A stretch of DNA of 64,000 nucleotides from Tillus elongatus (GCA_964006375.1 OZ023265.1:14677252-14741251), one strand, 5' to 3'; positions 47,165 to 59,794 are shown, counted from the stretch's first letter. Notes: generated from the letters alone by a model not told the origin. Numbers and translations: made by a program.

Positions 47165-48340
47165 TTATTTGTTTATTTATTATTTATTTATCGTATGGCG
47201 TACACCTGGTTTAAAAAACTAAAACTTAAAAATTAAGACAAACACAAATCAAACATAGATCGACATTACACACATAAAGGTATGCTACTAGTACGCTAAA
47301 AACTAACAAACAATATATGGGTTATTTAAAAGATATCATAGTGCTGTGTCCAAGCCCTCGATCCAGTCGGTTGCGCCCGGCGGCAAAGTCAGCATATCCA
47401 CCATGTTCCCCGCGTATGCCCTCAGCTCACATTCTTGCACTATATGAGAAACAGTCTGGCGCGGGGCCCCACGGTCGCATTCGGCATACGGAAGCTTTCC
47501 CCATCTGTACAGCATGTCAGCACATTTGCCATGGCCGGTTCGTATTCGGTTCGCAGTCTTTCAAGTTTGTCGGGGGAGATCACATCCATTGGGCTCTTTG
47601 TTGGCTGGCAGATTCCCATGAATGTCCGGGGGTGTTGATCCCATCCATTGCTCCGTCCATTTTTTGTTTAGCTTGAAGTTTTCGGCGTAGAGTTCTTCTG
47701 TCGTCCTAATCGCTGGTTGGCGGGATCTCAGTCTGCGAGAGGTTGCACTGGCAGCGTCGTCGTGTATGGGCAATTGTACGTTTCCGGCTATCTTCTTGTA
47801 TTGGCGAATTAATGCTTCCTGTCGTCGCAGGCTTGGAGGAGGGATATGGCTGAGTATTGGGAGCCAGTATGTTGATGTTGACCTAATACATCCCGTGATG
47901 ATTCGCATTGTATTATTAAGCTGGGTGTCAATCTTAGCGACATGGTGGCTATTCAGCCACACAGGAGCACCGTACTCCGCCGCACTGTAGACGAGACCCA
48001 AAGCCGAGCATCGAAGGGTAGTAGCCGATGCACCCCACGTCGTGCCATAAAGCATCTGTAGGATATTATTTCTTGTTTGGATCTTAGCTGCCATATTATC
48101 TAGGTGTTTCTTGTACGTTAAAGTTCTATCGATGGTAATTCCCAGGTACTTTGGCGTGGGATTATTTGTAATCTGGACATCATTAAAGTATATCGTAAGT
48201 TGTTGGTTAGCGAGTTTGTTGTTCAAGTGGAAGCAAGTACACTCGGTTTTGCCTGTGTTAAGTGTTAGCGTCCATCTTCGGTAATATTGTCCAATGACCT
48301 TGAGGTCGTTGGTTAAAATTTGTTCTGTGCTTTCTATTGT
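47165..48340 (-). mobile_element. 5'-truncated non-LTR retrotransposon with 11-bp target duplication
   Basis: CAAAAGGTTAT at 47154-47164 and again at 48341-48351. The minus-strand 3' end (47161-47215) is an AAATAAATAA-type tail. The insertion interrupts the ~300-bp tandem repeat cleanly. Confidence 0.88.
47338..48340 (-). pseudogene. Reverse transcriptase thumb and C-terminal region
   Basis: The minus-strand frame opens after the RT catalytic box: LTLNTGKTECTCFHLNN, PTPKYLGITIDRTLTYKKH, ALGLVYSAAEYGAPVW, LRRQEALIRQYKKIAG. After a shift near 47555 the frame resumes with GHGKCADMLYRWG, AECDRGAPRQTVSHIVQEC (Cys/His motif) and ends DWIEGLDTAL near 47338. Typical of jockey-superfamily ORF2 C-termini. 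Only one clear lesion, so relatively young. Confidence 0.85.
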
Positions 48341-48949
48341 CAAAAGGTTATAGCATAGAGACTGTGTACAACCAACTAACAATTGTGTAAATTGTCAGCC
48401 CTGCTCCATTTCTTCGCGAAAATAGGGACAATGTATTTAAGGCTAGAGTATTCTCTACCTAATTAGAACTGCTCTAGAGCTCACCAGTACGGTATACTAA
48501 TTGCGTATAAAGTAATACAGCTATGGTAGTCAGCCTCCTAGAACATTGGGAGATGTACGACAGGGTCGCCATCTCGGTGCGGAACCAGGTAGTATGTTGT
48601 CACGACAGCTCCTAATAACACAAAATGTTATAAAATAGAGATAATGTACAACCAAGTAACAATTTTGTAAATTGTCAGCACTGGCCTATTTCCTCCCAAA
48701 ATAGGAACAATGTATGTAAGGCGTTTTCGAAGAAAACAAGAATTCAACCTTATTTTAATCGTTTTTTATGTGTTTTTAAACTTTTGCTTCTGCCTTTTAA
48801 TTGTACGCTATTTCATGAAAAATTTTCTTGATTGTTTTATGTTTTCATTGTTTACTTGAAGCAGACGTACACGAAAAAACCCATATCATTCAGGTGGCAT
48901 TGGCTTGCTTCATTGTTAATAAATGCATTATACGTTTACTTTTTGGTGA

Positions 48950-49080
48950 ATATTTTTAGAAGAAATTCACTAATGGAGATGGAGAGATCCCGACTATTGA
49001 ATATTGAAAAAAATTCACCAAATGAGCGCGGACAAGCACCCCTAGAACCCATATCAGGGGTCAGTTTAAATTTTTATGTG

Positions 49081-49174
<94 letters not shown>

Positions 49175-49513
49175 CACACCGATAATTCAGAAAATAATTT
49201 GCCGATTTTGATAAAATTGGGCTTGTGCCTTTCTCTTGTTAAGTGACTTGGATAAGTTTGGATAACTTCGTTGGTCAGTGAAATCGGCTCAGGTTTTCCG
49301 GGGAAATTTATTTTTTTCTGTCGGAAATTTTTTTTATCTACAAAAATAAAAGAGCTATGGTAACCAACTTTGTTACTTAGGTTTAAGATGTAAAAAGAAA
49401 ACTACATACAAAATTTAGATTTCTATGTTACAAGAAAAAAGTTATAAAAAATATTTGGTGCCAGATCATATCTATAAAAATTCACTACCATAACGCAGTT
49501 GCTGCATCTAGAC
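48950..49513 (+). repeat. Composite repeat copy: L, (TA)n, R 5' part, M right end
   Basis: L at 48950-49082, TA array 49083-49169, R from TATCACACCGATAATTCAG to about 49440, then ATTCACTACCATAACGCAG and TTGCTGCATCTAGAC at 49513. The middle of R and most of M are deleted. Confidence 0.8.
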
Positions 49514-50050
49514 TTATTACTTTTATACTGCTTTCAATTTGATTTACTTCTCTATTATTAATAGAGTCCACTAAGTGGAAATCTTATCAGTTTCTTGGGA
49601 ACAGTAGTTATTTATGTCAATAAATGAATATAGGATCTGAAGAGAGATAGAGTAGTCTACAAAACAGTAGTCTAATCCAGTTCAGCTATAATTGACATAA
49701 TTAGTTCAAACTTGCTACCCTCTAGTCAATATAATTCGGAGCACTTCACAATGTTTGAGGATCTGTAAATCTACACCGGAGGGTGCTCCAGACTCTATAC
49801 TATGGGTCGAAGGTTCTTAGGATGCTCAAGACACGCCGACAACTTGGTGTCGCTCTCTTGTTAATTACTACGTCCTCAAATTAGACACTTTGAAATATGA
49901 TGTCCTTCAGACCAATTACGCAAATACCGGAATCTTAATTGAGTGCAATACAATACGCCTTAATTGCCGAACGGCATTCTTTTAGGGAGTGATCGTATAG
50001 CATCCGGTCTAAATTGTGAATCTAGGGTTGCGTAGAAAAATAATTAAATA
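49514..50050. other. Unassigned
   Basis: No supported feature. Confidence 0.4.
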
Positions 50051-50110
50051 TAAAGTCTGGACGCGGCAAGTGTGTCACGGTAGCGAATATTCATGAACAG
50101 ATTTTTATTA
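50051..50110 (+). repeat. M-module left end
   Basis: AAGTCTGGACGCGGCAAGTG then GGTAGCGAATATTCATG. Confidence 0.65.
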
Positions 50111-50131
50111 AACAGATATCGAATTTCAATA

Positions 50132-50300
50132 AATAGTATAGTATAGTATGTTTTATTGATTCAATTTTCACAGTATGTTCCACAAATAAGCATAAGCTTG
50201 TGCTTGCAGTTAACACAATTTCATTTCATGTTCAAAACTAAACTATCAAAATATTTTTATAAAATGTTACTTTAAAAATTTTTCAACGTATGTTTCTTCC
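50132..50300 (-). repeat. Possible antisense retroposon 3' end
   Basis: AATAGTATAGTATAGTATG is a short-repeat tail; on the minus strand it follows TGAATCAATAAAACAT with a polyadenylation-like signal. Body not identified. Confidence 0.3.
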
Positions 50301-50639
50301 TTCTGCATTTCTATCAATAACATTCCTGAGGCTGCCACTAGTATTCCACTACCATTATAAGAGAACTCATTCCAATATAACACCAAATTTCTTAACTAAT
50401 ATTAAAATTCTCACTACTATAATTTTGACATTTTACTTGATATGACAATTTTTTTTTCTTATCAGAAAGGTTTTTTTTTTAATAATAAATTTTGAAAACA
50501 TGTTTTTAATATAAAAACCTTACGTATTACGCCCCTGTTTAGCTTTCCAGAAGACAAAATGTAATACTTCACTCTATCAATTGATCAGTTGGGTAAGTAA
50601 AACTTCGATCCGATACAATTTGTAAGATCCACTTGGTAA

Positions 50640-50795
50640 TTGTTTCCAATTATAGACTTAACTCGTCCGAAGCCGGCCTTTCCACATTGGAGTGAAAAAA
50701 GTCGACTGTCTGAATACGGGACTGGTACCCGCGGCCTCCTAGTCCAGTTTTAGAGGTTAGTCGCCTCGCGAACTGAGCTATTCGGGCTGTTACAC
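50640..50795 (-). repeat. tRNA-derived SINE of a second type
   Basis: Minus strand from 50795: AGCCCGAATAGCTCAGTTCG (A box), GCGGGTACCAGTCCCG (B box), then a GC-rich body (AAAGGCCGGCTTCGGACG). The head differs from the five-copy SINE family. Confidence 0.55.
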
Positions 50796-50875
50796 CCCTA
50801 TATCTTCTAATTAGGATTTTTTGTGTTTAATGAGTTTTGTTTTTGTTCTTTTGTGTAGTCTACATGTTATTTTTA

Positions 50876-51008
50876 GTAAACTTTTATCAATAAAATTCAT
50901 TAATAGAGAAGTATCGACGGTAAAACTTTCGGAAAATCTCTTCAAATGAGCGATAGTTAGGACCCCTGGAACGCCTATCCAGGGTCAGTTAAAAAGTTTA
51001 TATATATA
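50876..51008 (+). repeat. L module, short TA tract
   Basis: AATTCATTAATAGAGAAGTATCG to CTATCCAGGGTCAGTTAAA, then only five TA units before unrelated sequence. Shows the ancestral short form of the array, or a contracted one. Confidence 0.7.
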
Positions 51009-52543
51009 ATGCTATAAATAGCAAATATGACATAAATTAGAAACCTTTTTGTGGAGAAAAACGAGCCATGTATATTACATTTATGCATCCTAATATTTAA
51101 ATGCCCTGTATATTTAAAAGAGTGTTGAATATTTTGGGTTAAATAAGAAATAGCATGAGAATTGAAACAATACAGAAAAATGCTTTGTTTTTACTTATAT
51201 TGTTTTTGTTGACTAGTAAATATCGTTATAATATAAATAACGCAGAACAATGCTTTGTTTTTATACATAGTATTTTGTTTAAAGAAAATAATTTTAATTT
51301 GGTCCTAGTGAATAAGTAAATTGAGGGTAAAAATTTTTTGTCAATAAATTCTAAAAAGACAGACAGTGTTAGCAGTGAAACTCGGGAACGTTTTTTATAT
51401 AAGTATTACTAATAATACGTTGGATAATGGCAAGATGCAGGGCGAATAAACTCTGTGCACAGCCTGTATCCAAAAGGAGAGTTTTTATGAGAGAAGGGTA
51501 GATATTTAAACAAAACAGGCAAATATAGGAGGCACTCAAAGATAAACTGCGGCAGTGTGAGGTAAAGACACTCGAGAACAGACGGCGGCAATGTGAGTTA
51601 AAGAAACATTCGATTATCAACTGCGGTGAGGTAAAAGATATTAAGTGTGGAACTGCGAAAGTTAAAGTATAAGTGTAATTAGCACTCGATTTTAAACGGC
51701 CTTAATATAATATGGCAGGGTAATTAATATTAATCAGCAGTAACAGTCAAGGTAGAAGAAAATTTTCCACACAAAGGGCTATCCAAAAATAAGCCTGATA
51801 TCAATCAATTGCCCCAATAGTGGCAGTAATAAAATCCAATTAGTTGATATAATGGCGAATAATACAAATTTCAATAAAGAACCAATTAGAGACATTAATC
51901 AGTAAGTCAATCTTGTGAATGTTGTAATTATAAATGTACAGATTTTTTATATTGTGTTTACTTTTAAGGATTTCAGTAACATTGATGAATTTTGTGTATT
52001 TTTAGAACACTAAGGGGGATATGCTGATATAGGCCGAATCAATAGAGTATAGTTTACCTAATTCATTGTTAAAATATGATGTTGATTTGTGTGATTTATT
52101 GACAACGGTCAACAATAATTTTGTTATAGCTATGATTTTCAAAATAATTGAAATAACCAGAAATAAAAGATTATAGCTTGTAGTTATATAGTGTGGTTAA
52201 TTTAACCCATATAAAAAAATAATATCACCAAATAAGTCTATATTCAAATGATTATCAATTAAAAGAGTAACATAAATAAAAGCTTAATCGAAAATATTTT
52301 AACTACATTTCTAACACTCTGGATTTACAAAAATATACAAATAAATTACATAAAAACAAAAATGCTAGCCCAATTTCAGAACTCTACGCATGAGATAAAA
52401 GAAAAATTTACAGATACAGTGATAAGTAAGGAAATATTGGCATAATTTCATTTTCATCAATGTTAATACTTTAAATAAAGATGAAAACCCAAAATAATTA
52501 AAATTCTCATGTTCAACAATTAAAAGTCCTAAAAAGACCATGG

Positions 52544-52546
<3 letters not shown>
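51009..52546. other. Unassigned; contains a ~53-bp imperfect tandem repeat
   Basis: At 51531-51650 the pattern AAACTGCGGCAGTGTGAGG / AGACGGCGGCAATGTGAG / AACTGCGGTGAGG repeats three times. The rest lacks recognisable features. Confidence 0.5.

Positions 52547-52625
<79 letters not shown>
52547..52625. repeat. (TA)n microsatellite
   Basis: About 39 units, followed by an R variant. Confidence 0.95.
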
Positions 52626-52629
<4 letters not shown>

Positions 52630-52870
52630 GTATCTAACCAATACCTCAAAAAATACTTTACTGATTTGGACCAAATTTGTGAATTACCCCTATTTTGCTA
52701 ATGGCTTGGATTAGTTTGTTCATCAGATCCTAACGCCTATTTTTTTAACAAATTTTTTTTTTAAAAACGCAACATCTTTCAAATTGTTTAAGTGATTGAA
52801 GCGAAAATCTACAACTTGAAAGAACATAGATAGCCGTGGTTGCATACCAATTTTCAAGTCCTGTTATTAA
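52626..52870 (+). repeat. R-module variant
   Basis: TGTATCTAACCAATACCTC start and AAAAACGCAACATCTTTC, matching 14282-14575. Confidence 0.6.
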
Positions 52871-52932
52871 AGAAAAATAAAGTTGTTCGAAATTAATAAT
52901 AAAATAATAATCGACCTTACTTCAAATTCTGT

Positions 52933-53245
<313 letters not shown>

Positions 53246-53915
53246 ACTTGTTAAATGTTTTTGTCCATATTGTTATCAATTCTTATCAGACAAAAAACAG
53301 AGTAGTATAGACGATTTCATTGCAATTGGTAACGTCTTTCTGGGTACTCGGATTTTTTGGAAAGTCAGTTTATATTTACCAATATCATAACGTAATGAAC
53401 CGTGAACGCTACTAGTGAATAGACTAACTGCAGTCGGTCAATATTTATAAAACAAATAGAGAAATACGATTACTGTTGATTAACAACAATAAATACGTTA
53501 TATGCAATTCTGATTGTCATATGCATCAATTAAACGGTACAGCTATAATCATGTTTACAATATTCCCAATCACAGGCCTAAATAACTCTCAAATTATGCA
53601 CATAAATTATTGCTAATATGATTATGATCGGGCTTTTCTACTGCATTTGTACAGTTCAACGGAATTGATGTTCCAAAACAAATTTACTCGTTTCGCAAAA
53701 TCAGATAAAAGTTTATTAAGTTAATCAGGTGTGTTTTTTAGAATACAAAAATGTTCGAGACGCAGCAAGTGCGCTATTGTAGTGAATTTTCGTAAGAATA
53801 ATATATTATAGTGACTTAGCCTTATATTTAAAGTTATAAAACGTTACTTTACTTAATTAGGAATGGTAAAAAATAAGGTAAAGAAGGGCAAGCAAAAACA
53901 TGACCTCTAACATAT
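53246..53915. other. Unassigned, with one M-module left end
   Basis: GAGACGCAGCAAGTGCGC at 53757 then TAGTGAATTTTCGTAAG. No coding frame. Confidence 0.45.
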
Positions 53916-54034
53916 ATGTAAGACTAGATGTATTCTCGCCACAATTAGAACCGTAGACCGGTTTCGCTCTCATTAGAGCTCTTTAGTACGGAATACTAAT
54001 TGCAAAGAAAATACACCTATAAAGTAATACGTAA
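53916..54034 (+). repeat. Dispersed partial copy of the ~300-bp repeat
   Basis: TGTAAGACTAGATGTATTCTC, CCGGTTTCGCTCT, then ACACCTATAAAGTAATACG match 46930-47060. Confidence 0.75.
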
Positions 54035-54219
54035 TAGATGAACAGGGTGGGCCACAGATAAAAAGGGACACAAAAATGGATAAATACCCTTACAGGTTGA
54101 CTATGCTTTATATTCTTCACCTTAATGCTGGCTACTTTAGCTGTATTACTCTAACATAAACATCTATACAATAATTTGGATCTAAAACTGAAACAAAGCA
54201 ATTGATAAACAGGAAATAT
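54035..54219. other. TE-like start and unassigned flank
   Basis: GAACAGGGTGGGCCAC at about 54040 resembles a transposon end; partner not found. Confidence 0.35.
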
Positions 54220-54740
54220 ACTCAGAAAAAAATGCACTAAAAAGCGGAACATAAAAATCCCTGTGGTCTATGCATTGAGGGTGATTGTATGCATGCAGAC
54301 GGGAAAGAAGAACCCGCAGGACGAAGAGGATTTCTGCCCCTCTCCCAAAACACGGGGGTTTCCCCTTGTGCATGCATAAAACTCCCTTCAAAGCATAAAG
54401 CACAAGAAAAATTTCTTGGGAGCAACCCCCAAGAAAGCTATTGGACCTGGATGAATATGGGTGTTGTGCGGGACATACAGGGTTTAAAAGGAAGTATTAC
54501 TGCAAAATGTAAAAAACGCATCGTTTCAAAGTCCAACTAAATGTTTTTTTAACATTTCCGCTCAGATTTCCTCCCCGCTCAGCAGCCATATTCATTCTTG
54601 GTCCCTTAACTTTCTCGGGGGTCGTTTCCAAACAAATTTGAATTGTGGCTTGTGCATCCAAGGGGGGTTCTTAGCATATTTCTGAAAAAATTCTGAAACC
54701 TCTCCTTGCAGTAAACTGTAAATTTACCGAATTTTATTCC
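54220..54740. repeat. Diverged foldback unit
   Basis: TGTGGTCTATGCATTGAGGG at 54262 and inverted TCAAAGCATAAAGCACAAG at 54388. Outer pieces CCCCCAAGAAAGCTATTGG and, inverted, TTAACTTTCTCGGGGG. Confidence 0.65.
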
Positions 54741-54831
54741 ACATTGTCGCCTATAATGTCTTTTTCAGATAATATTGAAGACAGCACTAAAGTAAATAAA
54801 TTCACTTGCTGTTTCACTCCTTTTAGTAAAT

Positions 54832-55562
54832 CACCTTAAAAAAATTCACTAATGAGGAGATCCCGACTTTGAAAACATTTCTTCAAATGAGCGCTAATTA
54901 GGCACCCTAGAACCTAGTGTTTCTCTGGAAAAAAAATTATATCTCCGGAAATAACAAACTAAGGGTCACCAAATTTGGTTCGCGATTTTATACGATTATA
55001 TGTAAATTAAAGTAAAAGTTAAAGGCATTTAAAGAAAAATAAATTGGGGCTTTCCTCAAAACGTCAAAGTCGCGATTTAAAACGTCAAAATTGGCAACAT
55101 TTAGGCAAAGAACCTGAAACTAATATAAGCCATGGAAAGAAAATGTTTCAAGAAGACTGTTTTACAAGCCTGAAGTCTTAGCGTCAACCGTGATTGTTCT
55201 TCCTTTTACTAAAGATTTACAGAAAATGCATTTCATATAAACCATTTCCCTGATGGTTTGGAAGTAGTCTTAGCTATAGAGTTTATCGTTTAATGGTATA
55301 TAATTTTTGTCGGATTTTCATAAAATATCAATAAAGCTCAATATATTAGTTATTATACAAGATACGAAAAAAATTGTATACATTAATTATATGGTGTCTT
55401 GAGCTACATCTTAAAAAATATTTCTACAATCCCAGGCTGGCCCATAAGTCGTTGGTGAAATAAATTTTCTTTTTGTTTGTTTGTTTGTTCCTTTTTGCTT
55501 TATGTTATTGCATTTTTGCATTTTCTATCGAAGTATAATTCATGTTTGTAAGAAAAGAAATT
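54832..55562 (+). repeat. L fragment joined directly to R (TA array deleted)
   Basis: L runs AAAAAATTCACTAATGAGG to GCACCCTAGAACC (54914), then R begins at TTATATCTCCGGAAATAAC without any TA array. R is then complete to GTAAGAAAAGAAATTAGG. Confidence 0.8.
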
Positions 55563-55848
55563 AGGGACGCAGCAAGTGCGTTATGGTAGCGAAGTTTTAT
55601 TAAATGCTTCAAAATGGAATAGCTCAATTGGTTACCAACTCATAAGGTTGACTAAGAAACCAGTTTTTTTCGGGAACACTTCAAGTATACTTTCCGAAAT
55701 TTTTGTACATAGCACATTGTTTCTACTATACAGCTTATACTGGTACCCAAATTTTATGGCTGCTTTATTTAAAAAAAACACACATATTTGCTATTAAAAT
55801 TATTTTTATGAAAAGTCACTACCATAACGCATTTGCTGCGTATGGACT
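55563..55848 (+). repeat. M module
   Basis: GGGACGCAGCAAGTGCG to AACGCATTTGCTGCGTATGGAC. Confidence 0.8.
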
Positions 55849-56600
55849 TTTTTATTTTATATTACACATAGAAGCACAAGATAAGTAAGTATAATAAAGG
55901 GGGCCCCTTAATTAACATTGGGACTACACAAACTTAAAATCAGAGCAGATATTTAGATCGTGCCTGTGTGAACAGAAAAATTAGTAAAGTACATTTATAA
56001 AATCTAATAAAAAACCACAGTTTTACGATATTATTTTAAATAAACCAAGAGGAATACGTTCCGCGGCTATTTCGCAATTCTCGAGTGTATGCATCTGGCT
56101 TTCGTCCAAGACTACCCTGAAATCCGGTCGACGCCGAAAGCAAGCACTTTGTAAATTAAGCGCGATAGGCTTGGACGGTTAACAAACGTAGGTATCTCTA
56201 ATTTTAAGCGGGAGACTGTACCTGTTTGAAACGTATAAAATGAGAAATACAGAAATTCGCTTTAAACTGCTATTTACTAAAAAAAAATTGACCCATTAAC
56301 TTGCGAAATCATCGATAATAAAAATGATTGATCTAGTAACTTATCTATCAGTATCGTTCTCAATTTGTGAGCAGGTTTTGATACTTGCAAAGAACATTGT
56401 CGCATGCTAAATAATAATAATACTTTACTTTTCTAAATATGAATTAAGTTTCCTTCTGGAAATCTTTTGTATAACTTTAATGAAATTTGTAGTACAAGTT
56501 TCTTTTAAAGATATTTACACTGTCTACAGATATAGCAAAATATAATTCTTTAGCGTCATAGAAAATTGAGTTTTGGGCATTTTTCTCAAAAGGAGTTAGA
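55849..56600. other. Unassigned
   Basis: No supported feature. Confidence 0.4.
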
Positions 56601-56609
56601 ACACAAGAT

Positions 56610-56796
56610 TTTTTTGATAATAGAGAGATATCGATGGTAACCCTTTCGAAAGAGTTCTTCAAATGTGTGCGTACTAGGACCTCTAAAATCGATCTTTAAG
56701 GTCTGCGTAAGTTTAAAGTATTAATTTTACTAATATGCCGTATAATAATAGTGTAAAATTCTTATGAAAATTTGCTACTATAACGCACTTGCTGCG
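56610..56796 (+). repeat. Variant L fragment and M right end
   Basis: AATAGAGAGATATCGATGG, AATGTGTGCGTACTAGGACC, then TACTATAACGCACTTGCTGC. Same L variant as in 17557-18146. Confidence 0.55.
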
Positions 56797-57097
56797 TCGC
56801 TTAATTTTATATAATTTTCGAAAAGATAATTTGTTGTAAATCTATCAACAAGAATCAAAATACATTAGTAGCTAATTTCATATGACATATTTTTTGATTT
56901 TCTTTTAATAACACATCATGTTTAAGGTAGCAAGTAAAATAAATTTGGTATTGATTTGAAAAACTCGGTATCTATTTTTAAAATCTCTTTTTAGCGGCTT
57001 TGAAAACAGTTCAGTTTTTTTAAGAAATTATTTAAGAAATTATTGAATTATGTTTAAGTTACTAGTATGATTTATATGTATTCTTGTTGTATTTGTG
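56797..57097. other. AT-rich spacer
   Basis: Nothing recognisable. Confidence 0.4.
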
Positions 57098-57396
57098 TTT
57101 CTTTTACGTCGGTCTATTTTCATAATTACAACCAATCGCTGACTCCAGAGAGTAGTTTTACCTCACTATCCTCGAAATTTTGCATAACCCCAGCCTTTCT
57201 GTAAGCATGGTAGGGATCTTTAACATACCCAAAATTGCATGGTACACGGGACTCAAATACAATGCCACAACCTCGGGTGATATTAATTTTACAGTATGTA
57301 CAGAAAAAGTGAAGGAGTTTCTTACTTTGAATCTAACCCGGTACCCTTGGGTGCAGAGGCACGCGTTCTTACCACTGGACCACCGATGCCTTTCTT
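57098..57396 (-). repeat. SINE copy 5 with tRNA-like head
   Basis: Minus strand from 57396: ATCGGTGGTCCAGTGGTAAG (A box), GTACCGGGTTAGATTC (B box), body, and tail GACGTAAAAGAAAC at 57105. Directly upstream of the L module. Confidence 0.8.
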
Positions 57397-57405
57397 ATTC
57401 TGATT

Positions 57406-57534
57406 TTAGCGAATTTTCTTTAAAAAAGTCACTAATGAGGAGATTCCGACTTGTGAATTTAAAAAAATATCTTCAAATGAGCGCTAATTAGGCCCCGTAG
57501 AACACATATCCGGGGTCTATTTGAATTTTTATAT

Positions 57535-57537
<3 letters not shown>
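57406..57537 (+). repeat. L module of the most complete composite repeat
   Basis: ATTTTAGCGAATTTTCTTTA with inverted AAAAGTCACTAATGAGG, then AATGAGCGCTAATTAGGCC and ATCCGGGGTC. The terminal palindrome could form a hairpin. Confidence 0.85.

Positions 57538-57614
<77 letters not shown>
57538..57614. repeat. (TA)n microsatellite internal to the composite repeat
   Basis: About 38 units between L and R. Confidence 0.95.
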
Positions 57615-57616
<2 letters not shown>

Positions 57617-58406
57617 GTGTGTGTATCAGACCGTTAATTCAAAAAGTAATGGGCCGATCTCGATAATATTTGGTGAGTACCTTCCTTTTGCAAGTGGCTT
57701 GGATAAGTTCGTTAGGGAGGAAAATCGGCAGTGGTTTTCCCGGAAATTGTTGTGTTTTCTTTCTAAAAAATTCATATCTCCCAAAATAACAAAGCAAGGG
57801 CAACCAAATTTGGTACGCGGGTTTATATCATTATAAACCAAAATTTAGCTTCCTAAGTTAAAAGATAAAAAAGCTATGGGCATTTAAAGAAAAATTAATT
57901 GTGGTTTTCCTCAAAACATCAAAATCGCGATTTAAAACGTCAAAATTGGCAACATTTAGGCAAAGAACCTGAATCTAATAGGCGTTATGGAAAGAAAATG
58001 TCTCAAGAAGAATGTTTTTACAAAGCCTGAAGTCTTAGATTCAACCGTCATTGTCCTTTATTTTACTAATATATTTCTAGAAAATTCATTTCAAATAGAC
58101 CCTTTCTCTGATACTTTGGCAGTAGCCTTAGCTATAGAGTTTATCGTTTAATGGTATATAATTTTTGTAGAATTTTCGTAAAAAATCAATAAAATTCAAT
58201 ATATCCGTTACAAGATACGAAAAAAAAAACTTTATAGATTAATTATAGGGTGTTTTGAGCTACACCTTAAAGAAAAATTCTACAATCACAGGTGGCCCAT
58301 AAGTCGTTGGTGATACAAATTCTCTTTTTTTTTTAAATCGAACACGCCTTATTGGATTTTTGCATTTTCCATCGAAATATAATGCATGTTTGTAAGAAAA
58401 GAAATT
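57615..58406 (+). repeat. R module, complete
   Basis: Order: AATTCAAAAAGTAATGGGCC, TTCGTTAGGGAGGAAAATCG, TTTAAAACGTCAAAATTGGC, TCTCTGATACTTTGGCAG, GTGTTTTGAGC, GGCCCATAAGTCGTTGG, CATGTTTGTAAGAAAAG. No long frame and no domain. Confidence 0.85.
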
Positions 58407-58724
58407 CGGGACGCAGCAAGTGCGTTATGGTAGCGAATTTTCATTAAATGCTTCAAATTTGAATAGCTCAATTTGCTATTAACCTATTAGGTTGACCAAG
58501 AACCCAGTTTTTTCGGGAACATTTTAAGTTTACTTTCGGAAATTTTTGTTCAATTTCAAACAATAAAGTTATTTTGATGAGACATGGCACATTGTTTCTA
58601 CTATATAGGTTATACTGGTAGCCAAATTTGATGCCTGCTTTCTTAAAAAAAAACACACATATTTGCTATTAAAAACATTTTTATGGAAATTCACTACTAC
58701 TATAACGCACTTGCTGCGTCCAGA
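58407..58724 (+). repeat. M module
   Basis: CGGGACGCAGCAAGTGCG to ACGCACTTGCTGCGTCCAGA. Confidence 0.85.
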
Positions 58725-59500
58725 TTTTTTAAAGAATATTTTATCTGAAAATTCTCTGAAATTATGATTTTGATAGTCTATTTAAAATAAAGGTTTGTAG
58801 ATAATTAATAATCTGATTGTAACAGGTTAAGTGATAATAGACTAGAGTTTCAGATGGAAATAAGTAAGTTTACATTGTAACTTGTAATTTCTTTTATAAT
58901 AGAAAGCACCGTCAATCAACAATGTCAATATTACCCTTCTAATTCCGCCAATCCCCAAGTTAAAATGATTGCGCGTCCTGAAAATTCGCTAAATCAAGTT
59001 AAGTTTCGCTTGGGATTTATGCTCCATTAGTTAAACATTTCCTAGCGCTTTCAAAGTTTAACACTTCGCGTATACATTTCCTGTTCTTTTTCTTCGGGGC
59101 ACTCGTTTTAATGATAAATTACGGCTTACCTTTGAAAGGTGGGTGCAAAGTGAATTCCAGCTGTGAGTTCTAAAACTCCTAAACTGTTTATAATACATCC
59201 GCTTCCCATACAAAGACTTATCTTGTAAAACCATTTAAACTTTAGCTTGCATGCATTCGCCTGTGAAAGGCCTTTGCACAAAACTTTGTCATTGATATTC
59301 CACGGTGTTATGGTCACTGCCATGCAAAAGGTGGATTGTGTGGATATCCGGTATAACATTTTTCAATGTTTCTCACCTGTGAATGCGGAAACCTGGTCCA
59401 CATTGATACTTTTGTTGTGTTTTGTGACTTATAAAGGCAAATAGTTGGTTTGGTTCCAGATATCTTTTATGCAACTTTGTATAACAATATTTTTGAATAT
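58725..59500. other. Unassigned
   Basis: No family recognised. A minus-strand frame (59359-59126) ending at AAAG/GTAAGC was considered as an exon and not accepted. Confidence 0.4.
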
Positions 59501-59706
<206 letters not shown>

Positions 59707-59794
59707 TTGGTATGTCAAAATTAGAAGTATGTTACATTTGGATGGAGTTTTCAAGCAGTTTTTGGTGAAATTTTATTAAATTATGTTAATATAC

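Larger units (their letters stand above)
46762..48725 (+). repeat. ~300-bp tandem repeat (LTR-like), about 2.5 units, split by a LINE
   Basis: TGTTGTCACGAC starts units at 46823, 47128 and 48595, giving periods of 305 and, after removing the LINE and one target copy, 280 bp. Units share CCATCTCGGTG, AACCAGGTAGTATG, CAATGTATTTAAGGCTAG and GGTAGTCAGCCTCC. A partial dispersed copy is at 53916-54034, so the monomer also exists outside the array. LTR or satellite origin is unresolved. Confidence 0.8.

Noticed and set aside
47766..47990. Plus-strand frame within the LINE insertion
   Set aside because: Antisense to the reverse transcriptase C-terminus.
59126..59359. Minus-strand frame ending at AAAG/GTAAGC, considered as an exon (LGVLELTAGIHFAPTFQR)
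   Set aside because: The donor-like site is good, but no family match survives position-by-position comparison, and upstream codons overlap a plain open frame of AT-rich DNA.
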